From Steinernema hermaphroditum (Eukaryota > Nematoda > Chromadorea > Rhabditida > Steinernematidae): DNA of 64,000 bases. Shown one piece after another: positions 44,811 to 56,809 of the stretch. Under the pieces are notes generated by a model that ran no database searches, was not told the origin of the DNA, and saw only the letters and a program-made list of their open reading frames with translations. The stretch lies in contig CM059624.1 of assembly GCA_030435675.1 (NCBI GenBank), forward strand, positions 4,736,769 through 4,800,768, in the 5' to 3' direction. The translations under genes and the position numbers were made by a program. The first letter of the stretch is position 1; each line of letters opens with the position of its first letter.

Positions 44811-45659
44811 ATGGACGCCGTTCCAGTAACCTTCATCGAAAAGGTGGAAACCCTCCTCGAATGGCGACAACCATTCGTGAATCTCTCTTCCGGTTGGAGA
44901 AGAGTCGCAGAGGAGCATCGCCTCCTGAAACCAGCCCTTCTGATGGTTTACCTTGTGTCCAACAACGAAGCGCTCTTCATGGTCATGAGCCAAGGGAGTC
45001 ACGTCGCCTTGGACCGTCTCCATGAAATCTTCTTCGAAGATATCGTCATTAAAGGTGAAGATCCGAAAGAAGAGCATCGCCATCAGTGTCGTCCTCTGGA
45101 CAGGACTAACTTCGAACTACTTCGGACAAAGCTGAAGAAGGACGACTGTGGATGCTTCTTGGAACTTGACTTCGAAGAAGCTCAAGATCACCCCTATCTC
45201 GAACAGCTCTGCGCATCGCCTTCCCGTATCGTCGAGATCGCCATATGCAAAAACCTCATCGTGTCCAGATCTTTAGTCGCCAGAAGTGTCCAGATGGAGA
45301 CGCTTCGAAGCTTCAAGTGTTTTGTCGACTTTAACCTGACTCAAGACGCTCTTGACGCGTTCTTCAGATTCCTCGCCTTCACGCAACTTGAACATTTCTT
45401 GCTCTTCAGATCGGCCAACAGTCCCATGTCCTATGACACCCTTCTGACCGGGGCGATCGACGCTTTTCTGAGCAAAGAACGGACCGAATACTTTGTGTTC
45501 TACGTTGACGAGACCAAGCAGCATCTCTGCGAGCGTCTCACGGCCGACGAGATGAGGGAGAAGGTTTGTGTGCACTTCGACTTCAAAACCGATTTCATCA
45601 ACATCTACGAGAAGAGAGCCGAACAGATGAAGATGATGAGGCAGATCATGAGTGATTGA
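44811..45659 (+). CDS. MDxVP-type F-box-like protein (282 aa)
   Basis: Single exon. The N-terminus MDAVPVTFIEKVETLLEWRQ then FVNLSSGWRRVAEEH matches in layout the gene at 14618. The body has LDRTNFELLRTKLKK, CKNLIVSRSLVARSVQ and a FFRFLAFTQLEHFLLF segment, resembling the divergent C-terminal halves of nematode F-box-like expansions. The C-terminus is charged. It shares a very short divergent upstream region with the minus gene at 44764. The substrate-adaptor role is inferred, not shown. Confidence 0.7.
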   Translation: MDAVPVTFIEKVETLLEWRQPFVNLSSGWRRVAEEHRLLKPALLMVYLVSNNEALFMVMSQGSHVALDRLHEIFFEDIVIKGEDPKEEHRHQCRPLDRTNFELLRTKLKKDDCGCFLELDFEEAQDHPYLEQLCASPSRIVEIAICKNLIVSRSLVARSVQMETLRSFKCFVDFNLTQDALDAFFRFLAFTQLEHFLLFRSANSPMSYDTLLTGAIDAFLSKERTEYFVFYVDETKQHLCERLTADEMREKVCVHFDFKTDFINIYEKRAEQMKMMRQIMSD

Positions 45660-48600
45660 TTCAAGGCTTCAGCTATTATCGTATCATATGCTGTAATGTG
45701 ACCCTATTTGGTCTATTTTTGACGCTCCGGAAAGACGACGCATTTCCGACGGAAACGGTCGAAAATAACTGAAAGTGTGGAAATATATATGACTGTTAAT
45801 TAACGGAATGGGCGTGTACAACTGGACAGAAATAGAAATAGAATTTCCGTCCAGAATGTCCTTTAGAGGAAGTAACTTCAATGGAAACGGCCTTCCCAGT
45901 AACAGTCATACGATCAGAGTGCCGATCGGATGGAACTGGTTGGAGCTTTTTTTTGCACCGTTCGGATTATGTATTGGAAAAGTGCACTTTTGGTCGACCC
46001 CGCTGTCATGACTGCGTTGCTCTTTTGCTATGGTTACCTTTCTATGAACGCGCGTGCCTTCTGAAGATTGATTTTAGGAAACACTAGACCACTCTTTTGG
46101 CGACTCTATCTAGGAGACAGCCAGATGTTATGTTTCAGGCTGCCATTTTAGCGATTTTATAAAGGCACATGCCCTTATCGATTCCATTGTCATCTATTTT
46201 TTTTTGAATACTGGGATTACGTGTTTGTTTAATGCCCATGGGAGCTTGTATAAAGCTTATAAGTGCTTAAAATGCACTTATATCCGTGCTTCAGACCTGT
46301 TTTGTGATTATTTTCTAGATTCCCGACGAAATAACTACAGGATGCCACAAAATAGACGGGCACTTCGGTGTCTGTCTAGCAGGCAAACATTGCAGACAGT
46401 GAAAGTCATTTGTCTGCTGAGAATAAGTGTGAAGCGGTGTGAAATCGACCGACACGTCCGCTTGACAAAATGATTTCTGCTCTTTGCAGCGTTTGTCTAA
46501 CAGACGGTGGTGCTTGTCTATATAGTCACGTTTTGTGGCATTCTGTATATTCTTCCATGGAAACGAGAGACTCGAGGAATGAGATAATTGCGAACCAGTT
46601 CCAAAGTTCACGCCTCCTCGATGCAGCCCCTTGAAAGGACTTCGAACAAAAGCTGCCGCATACCTCCGCCCCCTCCTTGTCACAATTAGCCTTCGACCTT
46701 CGTGCGTGTTTGCCCACAATTAGGCCCATTTCGGCGCTCTCCCCATCCGCCGAATCGCCCTCCGCCAATCAATCACACTCCCGTGGAGCATAAATATTCC
46801 ATCCAGGTCTTGCGCGTGTGCAACAGATCGCACTTTAATCTGCTCCTTTCGGCTTGAAGGCATGGCTTCATGGCATTTATAACAGTGGTTCCGGCGACCA
46901 TAGATCTGGCGGCGCCCCTTTGTCCATCGGCACATCGTTATCTCCAAATCCGATAGCGGAGTCTTTTTCTGGCGCCGTCGGAGAAACCCCAGTCGCGCGG
47001 AGAACTAATCAAAAGTTGGTTTTGTTTTGGCCTCGCATATCGATTCTGGCGGCGCCGAAAGGCGGAGATTAGCCAGTCGGCTCTAATGATTTAATTACGG
47101 CGCTCGACTATCCGTTATTGGCGCATTCTCGGGACGCCTGCTTGTCTTCGCCATGAGCCCCGAGGGATTTCTCTTGTATGTTGCTGATGTTTGGACGTCT
47201 GTTGACGTGATTGTGGTCATTATGTCTCTTTTAAACAAGTGGATGGTTCCAATGAATGGCCCTGATTGCCGACAAATTCCCTGTTTTATTATTTGACAAG
47301 AAACTACAGATAGACCAAGAGTCAGTTTCGAATGCGCACCTGTGTTCCGTTCTAGGAGCTCATTGAAAATTAGTACAACTTCTATCTCAAAATCGCTTCA
47401 TCTTTTGTAGCACTCCTGAACCACTTAATGACACAAGATGCGTATATTTTGCAGACAGTCTTCTAGACGTCTATTGTTTATGTCTAGACATCTGCTATAA
47501 TCGCTTCGACCTTCCTTTCAAACTTAACTGCGGAAGCAGATTGGTTGTTCTCGAATGAGACCAGTCGACATTCGTGGACGTCTAGACTCAAAAGTTGAGA
47601 CTGGAGACCATCTGTAAATAGGCCCCTGTTCCTCCAGAACACTCTTTAACTTGGGATGCAGCTTTAACAAAGTACTACTAAAAAATTAGCTTCCTTGACG
47701 ACACTAAATGACATCAGCGTTTCCAAGCATTGACACATTTCTAAGACAGTGTGTGATTATAGACGTTTGAGCAAATGCAAATTATAATTAAAAAATGATT
47801 GATGGTCTAAAGGCGACCTAATGTAAACATTCCCTCGCATGTTTTCCCCAAACTTTCCCGAGACATGTGTCATCATTCAAAAGTTCACTCTCCACTACAC
47901 ACACAGGAAAACGGGGCCAATTTTCGGAAGGGCAGTCCTAGTCGTCATCCATCGTGTCAAATTTCAACTCTGGTGCGTGGAGGAAATGACAACAAAGATG
48001 TAAAAACATGACGTATACATGGCTAGTTAGGCTTGCTCTCTTTGACGTCAATCGCTTTCGGAGAGACGATTTTGGAAGCCATGCAGATTATGCGCTTCTT
48101 CTGCTTTTCTCTTCGTGACTCGTGTCAATCAAAAACGTTTCCCGCCTGCAACACCCTCGAGTGATCGACCTATGACGTTGAGAAATGTGCTGTAAAGTGC
48201 TTGGATAAAAAGAAAACGGAGACTCGTAGGTCTTTCCATTTGAATTGGCCGAAACCATATGTCTCGGGTTATGAGTTTTCGGAAGGCGGCTGTTTGATTC
48301 ACTTTCACGAATTAACCTTCTTACCTTTCTGTTTTTTTCCCGTTTTCGTAACAACAATAGACGTTGATTGCGTTGTGGTTTAACGTTACAATGACACACG
48401 GTCCCACAAGTCTTCCATTTCGGCAAGTCGCGAATACATGCCCTCCCCTATGTGTCGAGTGAATCAGCGCTCCAGGCGCCAGAACAGAACTACGGCATAG
48501 TGGTTCTCTTCTCGATCTTTAAACTATTTTATCTGATGGAATCTATTTTTAAAGGCGTTCATTTTTGTGCGATAGAACGTTCTTTACAGCGAATAATTTT

Positions 48601-48756
48601 TTGATCGTAAAGAACACTGTCTTAATTCGTGTGTCCACCTCGTGGTCCTGTGGTCGTAGGTACTCTGTGGAAATTCGAATCATTCCCGTGGACGCGCAAA
48701 TCCGTCGTCCACGTTCCTCAAAATCGCCTACTTTCAGAGCAGCGCCCGTCTATCTG
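45660..48756. other. Gene-poor non-coding stretch
   Basis: No supported gene. A GC-rich block with several ATTA and GATA-like motifs at about 46560-47110 stands out and may be regulatory. The 3' end is the upstream region of the galactosyltransferase gene. Confidence 0.45.
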
Positions 48757-49813
48757 ATGAAGGGTGCAGGGGCTAGAGTCAAGACGCCCAACGTACGCCT
48801 CTTGGCCCTCTGCGCCCTTACTGTATCCTCGGCCTTCTTCCTCGTCAAGTACTTCCTCGATCACTGGAGCGACCCGAGGTCCGAGGAGCTCTTCCAAAAG
48901 TGCGTTCGCGCTTCTCAAAACCGCGCCTCAACGCTGCCATTCCAGAGCCTATATCCACACCATTGCCACTCACCACTCGTCCGTCCACGTTTCCGCCAAG
49001 GCACGGTCCCTCCCCTCCAAAGGCGACCTCTTTTGTTTCGTCCTCACCGTCCCCAAATACCACTCCGTCCGCGTCCCCGCCGTCAACGCCACGTGGCTCC
49101 GCCGCTGCGACCACGGCGAGTTCTTCACGAGCTCCGAAGAGGGTCTCGACGAGACGATCCCCTACCGCACCCTCTTTCGCCACCTCGACGACAGTTACGA
49201 GACGCTCTTCTGGAAGTCGAAGCTCGCCCTACAGTACTCCTACACTCGGATTTCGCCCTTTTTCGATTGGTATCTGAAAGCCGATGACGACGCCTACATC
49301 ATTGTCGAGAATCTGAAGAGGTTTCTGGCGAAACTAGACCCGGGGCTACCGTACTACATCGGATTCCGCATGAAGCCCTACCTTGGAAAGGGCTACAACA
49401 GCGGCGGCGCAGGCTACGTCATCAGCCGCACGGCCATGGGTGTCTTCGCCTCGAAGATCTTCGCGAATTCATCCCTTTGTGCCTTCAACGTCTACGAGGA
49501 CGTTGGCATCGGAAAATGCTTTGAGCAAGTCGGAATCTTTCCGTCCGATTCGCGCGATTCGAGCGGACGACAGCTCTTCAACCCGTTCACTCCTACTGCC
49601 ATGATCCGAGGAGGCTTGGACACCGAGAAGATGCGACAGGAGTGGTTTGTTGACGACGTTAGAGCGGTGGGTTCAAGCTGTCTCTAGGTCTTTAAGTGTT
49701 TTTTGCAGGGTTATGATGCAATAAGTCCAGAAGTCATTAGCTTCCATCATCTGACGTCAGATATGATTGAAGCTCTGGAGGTTGCCATCTACCACATACG
49801 GATATCTCCGTAA
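48757..49813 (+). CDS. Core 1 beta-1,3-galactosyltransferase (C1GALT1-like), 322 aa
   Basis: Transfers galactose to O-linked GalNAc to form the core 1 (T) glycan in the Golgi. Exons 48757..48899, 48946..49666 and 49709..49813, in phase. A type II membrane anchor lies at about 14-34 (LLALCALTVSSAFFLVKYFL). The catalytic domain belongs to the Fringe-type GT31 group: DLFCFVLTVPKYH, TWLRRC, the metal-binding DxD in WYLKADDDAYIIVENL, the donor-site loop KGYNSGGAGYVISRTAM, YEDVGIGKC, and a final ISFHHL. The ATG follows actttcag by 19 nt. AATAAA at 49829-49834. Several such paralogs are usual in nematodes. Confidence 0.9.
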
Positions 49814-49841
49814 TTTCCTTTCGTTCAAAATAAATGTACAT

Positions 49842-51236
49842 TCAAGGCTCAAGACTGCTTTTCCGCAGGATCTCCCTGATGAAATCGTAGTTCGGCTTGT
49901 CCTCGTATTTTAGCTGATTGATGTGTGTGACGATCTTCACAAACTCGTTCGGCACCTTCGGGTTCTTCTTCGTTAGCCGAGAGATCCCTGAATACTCAAG
50001 ATTCATCGTGAGAAGATGCATCAATCGCTGACCTTCGTCAGTCATAAACGCTGACTTTTCGCGGAGAACTTCGGCCTTATTTCCGAGGCGACGCCATGGG
50101 AGGTTCTGCTCTCCGAACAGCTCCACTATCATGTAGAACCACGATTCCAGGTCGTCGCGACGACTACGTTCCTCCTCGCGGAAGGCCGTACGCGCTGCGT
50201 AACGGACTGTGCCGAAAAAAACAACGGACCTTCTTGGACGGCTGCAACTTCGAACGTTTCACCTGTCAGATTGGGAGATAACTCACTAGCGGCGTGCAAA
50301 ACTGTCACGGAACTTTTTCGTCAGACCCAGATGCATTAGAAGCACTGTGGAGCTGGTTTCTGCTCGCGCGCCCATCGCAAACACAGTTGGCTTGATGTCT
50401 CTGCAAAAGACATAAGAATCGTCTATCATATATGCCAAACTACCTGTGAATGTAACCGACTGAGTGCAGATCCTCAATGGCTTCCAGTGTGTCGAGCGCA
50501 AGTTTCGCCACTTGATTCGGCGATCGCGCCGCCTCCGCGGAGCAGCAACTCCCATAGGGTAGGACCATGCTCCTCGTAGATCAAGAACTGGTAGTTCGCG
50601 GTCATGCCGAATGTGTCCACACGAAGGAAGTGTCGCGCTTTGCCTTCTGATGCCATCCGCGCCATCACTGACGCCTGGTGCTTCAGCCGCTTGCATTTGG
50701 CTTCGTGATTCTCAAAGACCACCATGAATGTCCGCTTCGCCTCCTCTGTGTCCTCCGTAGCCTTCACAACCCCGAAGTCTCCATCGGCAGACTCTTCATA
50801 GCGGAACCTAAAGTAATTGGTTAACGCTGACAACTCTGACACTAACTTTCGACCTCTATGTTCCAAAATGAACCCCTCCACGGTGACCATCCTACCACCC
50901 TTCTCTAGTGGCATCTCCGCTTCCACCGAGGGCGCCTCATTCAGGAAATCCTCCTTCTTCCGGTCGTTTTTCTCATCTAAGGGCGACGAACAGCGCTTCT
51001 TCTTGTCCACTTTCTTTAGAATCTTCTTCCCCGTGTCATTCTGAATGCGATCAGGACTTCGCGGCGTTCTCGCGCGCTTTTTGGTAACCACTTCGCTCTG
51101 CTTTCTTCTAAACAACAGGTTACAGAAAGCGAAATCCTCATTAGCCAACTTCTGCTTAGGTCGAGCCTCCCTCTGCGAAGAGGAGGAGCTCGACGAGGAG
51201 TACGTAGGCTCCGGCTCGCGACAACAGCGTTTATCC
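49842..51236 (-). pseudogene. CK1/TTBK-type pseudokinase with a frameshift
   Basis: Exons: about 50847..51236 (5' end unresolved), 50444..50807, 50287..50400 and 49842..50241. The N-terminal part is Ser- and Lys-rich (KKRARTPRSPDR). The kinase region matches the worm CK1/TTBK group: GYIHRDIKPTVFAMG and VVFFGTVRYAARTAFREEER then RRDDLESWFYMIVELFG. Key residues are changed: the beta-3 Lys is Val (FMVVF), the alpha-C Glu is Gln, the Asn after HRDIKP is Val, and DFG is HLG. Exon 2 is one base too long: the frame must change near 50530-50545 (GC-rich) to continue from TLWELLLR into QVAKLALDTLEAIEDL. It is a pseudogene or has an assembly error. Even if repaired it would be a predicted inactive kinase. 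Confidence 0.75.
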
Positions 51237-51589
51237 CTGAAAAGCGGTCGCCAATTATGAAATGGTTGGTGGCCCACCGCATCCTTTTTCCGAGAAATCC
51301 GGGTCGTGCGCCCAACCGTTCTGGGCTGCTGACAAAATGGGAAGTGAGGATGAAGTGATCGACGAGGGAATCATGCAACAACATCTAGCAGGCGATGTCG
51401 AGCAGACTAGATTTTGCACAGAAGGAACAAGGGGCATATGCTATGCGACCTGGCCCTATACCACGAAGCCCCATCCGCTCACACGTCGTAATCACCAAAA
51501 CACATATCTGCACTCCGAACAACTTCTCTGTCGAAACAAATAAATATAACAATCGCACATTATTCGGGACAAAACAATAGCGGTCGTAT
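51237..51589. other. Region between the kinase and luc7l3
   Basis: Should contain the missing 5' end of the kinase (a tttcag at 51237-51242 is the acceptor used). A plus-strand frame from ATG 51338 to 51543 (MGSEDEVIDEGIMQQH) ends at an AATAAA-rich spot and might be a tiny gene. Not resolved. Confidence 0.3.
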
Positions 51590-52620
51590 TTAACGGCGGT
51601 GGTCAATTCGGCGGTACTTCTGGCCATTGTCACCACGTCGACGGTCACTGCGGCATCCGCTGCGAGAACGCGAACGCGAACGATGACGCTTGCGGTCACG
51701 ATGGCGGTCATCATAGCGGTCGCGATCGTACCTGGAGAAACGTTCACTGCGGTCGCCTCTTTCAGATCTACCGCGGTTCTTGCCCTCTTCCTGTTGGCGC
51801 TGTTCGTCCTCCTTTTCCTTGATTTTCTCAAGGCGTTCCTTTAATTCTTCGATGGTTGCATTGACCTTGGCATATCCAACGTGCTGACGTCCATTCAAGT
51901 GTTCGTCCAACCGTTGCTGAGTTTCACCAACGTTCATAAAGCAACCACAGATTTGACACACTTCCATTGTCTTGCCGCGGCCTGGCTCACCCGAGAAGAG
52001 GTTCTAAAATATTAATGTCAACAAATGTTAGTAATGAAACTCTTACGGCTTTGAGCTTAGCGCGCTCCTGTTGAAGACGATCGGAACGTTCAATGAATTC
52101 CTGGGCTTTGCGGATCTCTCCAGCAGCGCCGGCTTCACTCGCCTCTTTTTGAAGATTCTCGATGTCGTGATCCAAAGTAGCAATTTGCTCTTGGAGTTTG
52201 GAGTAGGCGGGATCATCAGGAGTGATTGCAGTTTGCGTTAGTGCCAACCGCTCTTCATGGCGCGCAATCTTACGCTTCATATCATCCTGCAGACGTGAGA
52301 GAAAAGTCAGAAACCGACGTTCGTACCCCAGACGTTCGAATCGGTTGCTCTCCCTGTAGGCACGACGTAACTCTTCATCGTGAACCAACTTACACTGTCC
52401 TGTAAAACATAAAAATTAAATAATTAGCAACCGCGATAGTGAACTAACCGAGATCAGCTTTGGTATTGACAAACAATTCATGAGGACAAAACGCAGCTAG
52501 AAAATGTTTGCAGACCGATTCGTCGTAGAACCTGAGAATTTCACTTTTACCGATTTCTGCATTCCGTCCCACGCCCATCAGCTCGTTGAGCATCGCCGCC
52601 ATTTGCGCAGTTGCCGACAT
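51590..52620 (-). CDS. LUC7-like protein 3 (U1 snRNP-associated splicing factor), 312 aa
   Basis: LUC7 proteins bind U1 snRNP and tune 5' splice site choice in the nucleus. Exons 52449..52620, 52047..52399 and 51590..52003, in phase. The first CCCH-type finger includes SVCKHFLAAFCPHELFVNT and GQCKLVHDEELRR. A coiled coil follows (LQDDMKRKIARHEERLALTQ, about 95-170). The second, C2H2-type finger is MEVCQICGCFMNVGE with RLDEHLNGRQHVGYAK. The C-terminus is Arg/Ser/Asp-rich (RKRHRSRSRSRSG). The second-finger sequence is closest to human LUC7L3 (CROP) as I recall it, rather than LUC7L or LUC7L2. The RS tail is shorter than in vertebrates. Confidence 0.93.
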
Positions 52621-53406
52621 TTTGTTAGCGCTTTTCCTGATGGGGCTGAAATAACAAATGTCTCAAGCAGTCTTATGAAGACAAAACAGCAATGCCACGC
52701 GAGCAAAAACGCGATGCTCTTTATCAAGCGATGCAGAACGTCTACACACACCCAACCAGCCAAAACTGACACGCACGTGCAAATGATAGAGCAATGACAT
52801 CCTGAGCAATCCTTCTAGAACATTTTTCTGTCTGAAATATTTCGTTTTCTTCGCAATTACACTTGTTTCCTAATGTTTTCTGCCAGTATACTCTCTTTTA
52901 CACCGATTTTTAACTGCTGCACGAGAAAACCGTTCAAATTCATCAAATTCTTCGTTTCCATACAGTTTTTGCAAGATAGCAGGAACTTTTCTGCCGAAAG
53001 GACGGAGGCTACTCCAGCTTTTGAGGCGAGCGCCAGCAAGCCTGTAGACCCATCTTTAAATTTCTCATCAGTCTGGAGTCAGCACAAAGTATTTAGCATT
53101 TCCTTTTGCAGCCTGACCCCGCAAAACGCAGCGCGACACGGCACCGGTCTAGACAGAAAGCAACCGTAGCACCTTCACCAGTGTGGCATTCCTTTCTCCT
53201 CGGGATACTTGCCCTGCACAAGTCCAAGTAAGGCAACGGGCCAAAGTCAGAACCCTCCAGCAGCCACCAAACGACCAATAACGCGGGCCCACAACCCCAA
53301 CACCGTACAAAATGCAACAAGGATAGCGTAAATAATCAACTTTACTACACAAAATGTATCATTTAATGCTGAACAACAAACAACTGGAAACAACGAATTG
53401 AAAAAA
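52621..53406. other. Intergenic with an exon-like minus-strand segment
   Basis: On the minus strand 52857-53086 follows actccag and is open for about 75 codons with protein-like composition (LLALASKAGVASVLSAEKFL, LSCKNCMETKNLM), ending in a stop. The plus strand is also open over 52873-53169. A hydrophobic stretch can be read further upstream on the minus strand. I could not join these into a model. Confidence 0.35.
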
Positions 53407-53757
53407 TTAAGCAGTTGTTTCGGTGCCGGTCGTGTTGCGGGTGTACACCTGCTGGCTGCTGTGCTTGATGATCGGCTTGATCAGACCCTTGGCGGCGAGT
53501 TCGTCGAGTCCCTGCTTGGCCAGTGAGGCGCGGACCTTCAGACGCTCAGAAACAACGGAGGGAGTGATGAGCTTGTAGGTGACGACCTCCTTGTAGAGCT
53601 TGTCGTAGGTGGCCTTGTCGAACAGGACCATGTTGTTGAGCTTGTCACGAACCTTTCCCTTCGACCACTTCTTCTTCTTGGCCTTTCCACCGCCTCCGCC
53701 AGACTTCGGTGTCTTAGAGGCCTTCGTGTCACCTTTCTTCGAGGTTTTTGGTGGCAT
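53407..53757 (-). CDS. rps-25: 40S ribosomal protein S25 (eS25), 116 aa
   Basis: A small-subunit ribosomal protein near the E site. Single coding exon. A Lys/Gly-rich start ([20 protein letters not shown]) precedes [52 protein letters not shown] and [16 protein letters not shown]. Length and order match the family. The ATG lies 2 nt after tttttccag, a likely spliced-leader or 5' UTR acceptor. Confidence 0.97.
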   Translation of the reverse strand: MPPKTSKKGDTKASKTPKSGGGGGKAKKKKWSKGKVRDKLNNMVLFDKATYDKLYKEVVTYKLITPSVVSERLKVRASLAKQGLDELAAKGLIKPIIKHSSQQVYTRNTTGTETTA

Positions 53758-54465
53758 ATCTGGAAAAATATGAGGAATTCATAACAGTGGAAGAATGAAA
53801 TTAACGCGCACATACAGAAATTTCGCGACAACAAACTCACACTAAAAGCGGTTCAACCGACAACTCCATCTCTTAACCTTACAAACGGGCATCACAGCCC
53901 AAAATGGTCTCACAGACCGCATAAACACCAAAATCACCTATCACAGATCGGCGATTCGGGACACCTGAATAGCCTTCCGCAAATGCGTTAGTAGCGGGGC
54001 CAGAACTAAAGCATGCGCGTGGGTAAACCGACCACCAAGCGGCCGAAATGAAACGAAATTACAGAACGCACAACGGGAGGAAGCAAGTGTTTGCGTTTGC
54101 AAAGGATAGGCGGAGAAATTTCAAATATACGGTATCGAAATCACTTCGGGAATCAGGAAACCGAACTCATTATCAAGTGTCACATGTTCGCTCGAAAACC
54201 GGTGAACCCTTGAAGTAGCGTTGGATTCTACAGTTTCGATCACGACCTTCTTTTATGTGCTGCAATTCATTTCGCGATTTTGAACACGTAACGACATGTG
54301 TGACACAGTAAATCAGTCGCAACAAAATTCACCTTCTGTGCAAACAAACCCAAATTCGAAACGGATAAACCCTTGTGTCACAAAGAGCGTTGTTCATTAT
54401 TTACCCAGACCTTTCTCATCGCCCATAAAAGCTATCCACTTCCCGAAGACCATCGTAAATCAGTC
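53758..54465. other. Intergenic, start of duplicated block A
   Basis: Upstream of rps-25 and of the ShKT gene. From 54063 the sequence is duplicated at 57981. CATAAAAG at 54424-54431 is a TATA-like site for the ATG at 54466. Confidence 0.5.
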
Positions 54466-54905
54466 ATGGGTCGTCTCCTTGTGCTCCTCGTTTTAATCTC
54501 ATCTGTATTTGGACAATATGATGATATGCCGACACTTTGCGATGAATTTTCACCTGATATGTGTCCTGATGGTCAGACGTGTGACACTGAAGAAGGAGAA
54601 TGTGTGGTAGCTGTGCCTCCAGGAAATGGCGGTAAGACCGGCTGGTTTTTTGCCACTGTATTTTCACTTTAGGCAACCCTCCGGAAGGCAATAGTAATCC
54701 TGGAGGCGTTGTTGTTGGTGGTAAGAGCAGCTTTTTGGAAAATTCTCTATTCGTTTTAGGTGACTTAAACGATCCGTGCACCCCTGGCGATGCCAATGCG
54801 TGCCGCACGGATGTGCCATCACCGGGACTCGTCTGCGATGCAGTTCGGAAGAAGTGTGTGTTTGCTGGTAATTTTCTCCCTTATTTTCCGCCAGCCAGCT
54901 CATAT
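54063..54905 (+). repeat. Duplicated block A (first copy)
   Basis: Apparently identical to 57981-58823 (offset 3,918). It carries the promoter and first three exons of the ShKT gene plus part of intron 3. Confidence 0.95.
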
Positions 54906-55411
54906 TCTTTGTAGTAGATCCTGCAGACCCCTACACGACCTCTTCAACCAAAGCAGCTGTCACTCAGGCGCCCTCCATCAGTACACCGCCCAGCAAAGTC
55001 ACAGCGAAGCGTTCAGCTTCTACCCGAGCTCCCAACAGAGGACCTTCCGCTGGGGCGCCATCCAACAGGCGTCTTCCTCCCCCACTGGGTGACTGTGAAG
55101 ATCTTAGTGCTCCTGGTCGTGTTTCTGACTGTCCTCAGAGGAAGTATCTTTGCAACAATCCACAGTACTACGAACTGATGACTATCCAGTGTCCGCAAAC
55201 ATGTGGAAGGTGTCGCGGATGGAACAGCAATAGAAGCAGCAGTGGTGGGGATGGCGTCGGTGGGAACAGAGGAAGCAGAAATAGAGACTGCAAGGATCTC
55301 CATGCCCCTGGACGCGCCTCTGATTGTCCTCGTCGAAAGTACCTTTGCAACAACCCACAGTACTACGATCTAATGACTATCCAGTGTCCCCAGACATGTG
55401 GAAGGTGTTGA
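54466..55411 (+). CDS. Secreted Cys-rich protein with two ShKT domains (272 aa)
   Basis: Exons 54466..54631, 54673..54720, 54760..54867 and 54915..55411, in phase. Signal peptide GRLLVLLVLISSVFG. Two four-Cys modules follow (LCDEFSPDMCPDGQTCDTEE..C and PCTPGDANAC...LVCDAVRKKC), then a Ser/Thr/Pro linker (about 110-170). Two ShKT domains end the protein, each with six Cys (CEDLSAPGRVSDCPQRKYLC, LMTIQCPQTCGRC). ShKT domains in nematodes occur in secreted proteins, and the original ShK peptide blocks potassium channels, but function here is unknown. AATAAA at 55458-55463. Its first three exons were copied to 58384. Confidence 0.88.
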
Positions 55412-55701
55412 GTATGAGAGTTCTGCAGTTTCTGCGATAAGATTAGTGCTTAATAGGAATAAAGGAGCAAGTTTATCGCCACATTGTATCCTTCCACACG
55501 CGTTTCTCATTACCGTTAAGGCAGTGACCGTAAGCGCAAGGGACTAAGCTAACGCATTTTCCAACCGATCAGTTGAATCCTGCAAACACAAGTGACTTTT
55601 CGTTTCCCAAAGTCATCTCCAGACAGACAACCTCCTCAGATAGACGCCGTGCGGTCCTTTTTGAAGTAAGCGCTGTTCCGATCGGTCAAAATCCACCGGA
55701 C

Positions 55702-56809
55702 ATGTCGCTTGGAATGCAGAGGAATCATCGACAGGCCGTTACTGCGAGAGATAAGTGAGTTTACTTTCATCAGTTGATCTAAACTGAATTGTTGTTTCAG
55801 AAGACACGTCACTCGGAAGGGGGACATTCCGCGCTGCGATAGCATTGAAAGTATCGCCTTCAATTTGGAGAACTTAGAACCGTCGGATGTGTTGGTGACC
55901 ATTTTAGACACATCGATTCTCATGAAATCTGTTTAGGTTGCCATATGAAGGTCTCTCGGATGCAGAACGTTCGCAAAGAGATGAGTTGATAAGTTCTTTA
56001 TCCCAAGGGAATCTGAGTGAAGGATCGGACTTGTCCTTCAGATCTGATAACTCATTCCGATCCAGCTCCTCCGATAAGCGGGGTTTCTGTATTTCTGTGT
56101 AAGCCCGCATAGCATATTTCACGATGTCAACTTTTTTATAGAACGGATGCAAAAGCGGTCGAGAACGCACCAGATAACTATGTCCAAGAGAAAACTTTAA
56201 TGAGGCAGAAAACGCGCGGCCGTCCTACAGCTGCAGATAGGGCTCATGATGTTCCAGATTGTCCTTCGATCGAGAAAGTGGCGGATGTACAACCACTTCC
56301 GCTGAAAATGTAATCATACATCGTACGAAATCTTTTAAGCATTTGGCTTTTAGACGGCATAGTGGGTCTCTGGATTTTACAAAGATTGTCGACACGGTAG
56401 GTGTGGTTATCGCCGAAACCTTCGCTATGGGATGCGACTTCACACGTTACTCCATTCGCTATCCGGTATGGCGTTGTTTATCCATAACCTATTATCGTCT
56501 TTTTCTTTTCAGACACCCATGGCCATCTTCATAATCCTTGCTGCCATTTATCTCATCGCTCTTTACTTAGAGTTCTCCCTCGCGGCGGGCATCAACTTTG
56601 GCTTGCACCTGTTTTGGCCGCTTACACACTTCGTTCTCCGCTTCCTAGAATCCATCCTCACAGGAACCGGACGATGGATTGCGAAGACGGATGATTTCGG
56701 TCAGGCGGTATTTTGTGACTTGGCACACCACTGGTGCCAACACTTCGACCTGATGTGCGACCGCCGATGCAGCTTCACCAGTTTTGCCTACGAGCGAATG
56801 CGGTCTTGA
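55702..56809 (+). CDS. Unknown membrane protein with Cys-rich tail (293 aa)
   Basis: Exons 55702..55754, 55801..55890, 55937..56098, 56142..56309, 56354..56465 and 56513..56809, every phase consistent. The N-terminal half is polar, Ser-rich and charged (LSFRSDNSFRSSSSDKRGF), probably cytoplasmic. A hydrophobic region of about 45 residues near 195-245 (MAIFIILAAIYLIALYLEFS, then FGLHLFWPLTHFVL) forms one or two membrane passes. The tail has six Cys (VFCDLAHHWCQHFDLMCDRR). No family recognised. From 56659 inside the last exon, sequence is duplicated at 58825, giving the tail of the chimeric gene at 58384. Confidence 0.72.
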
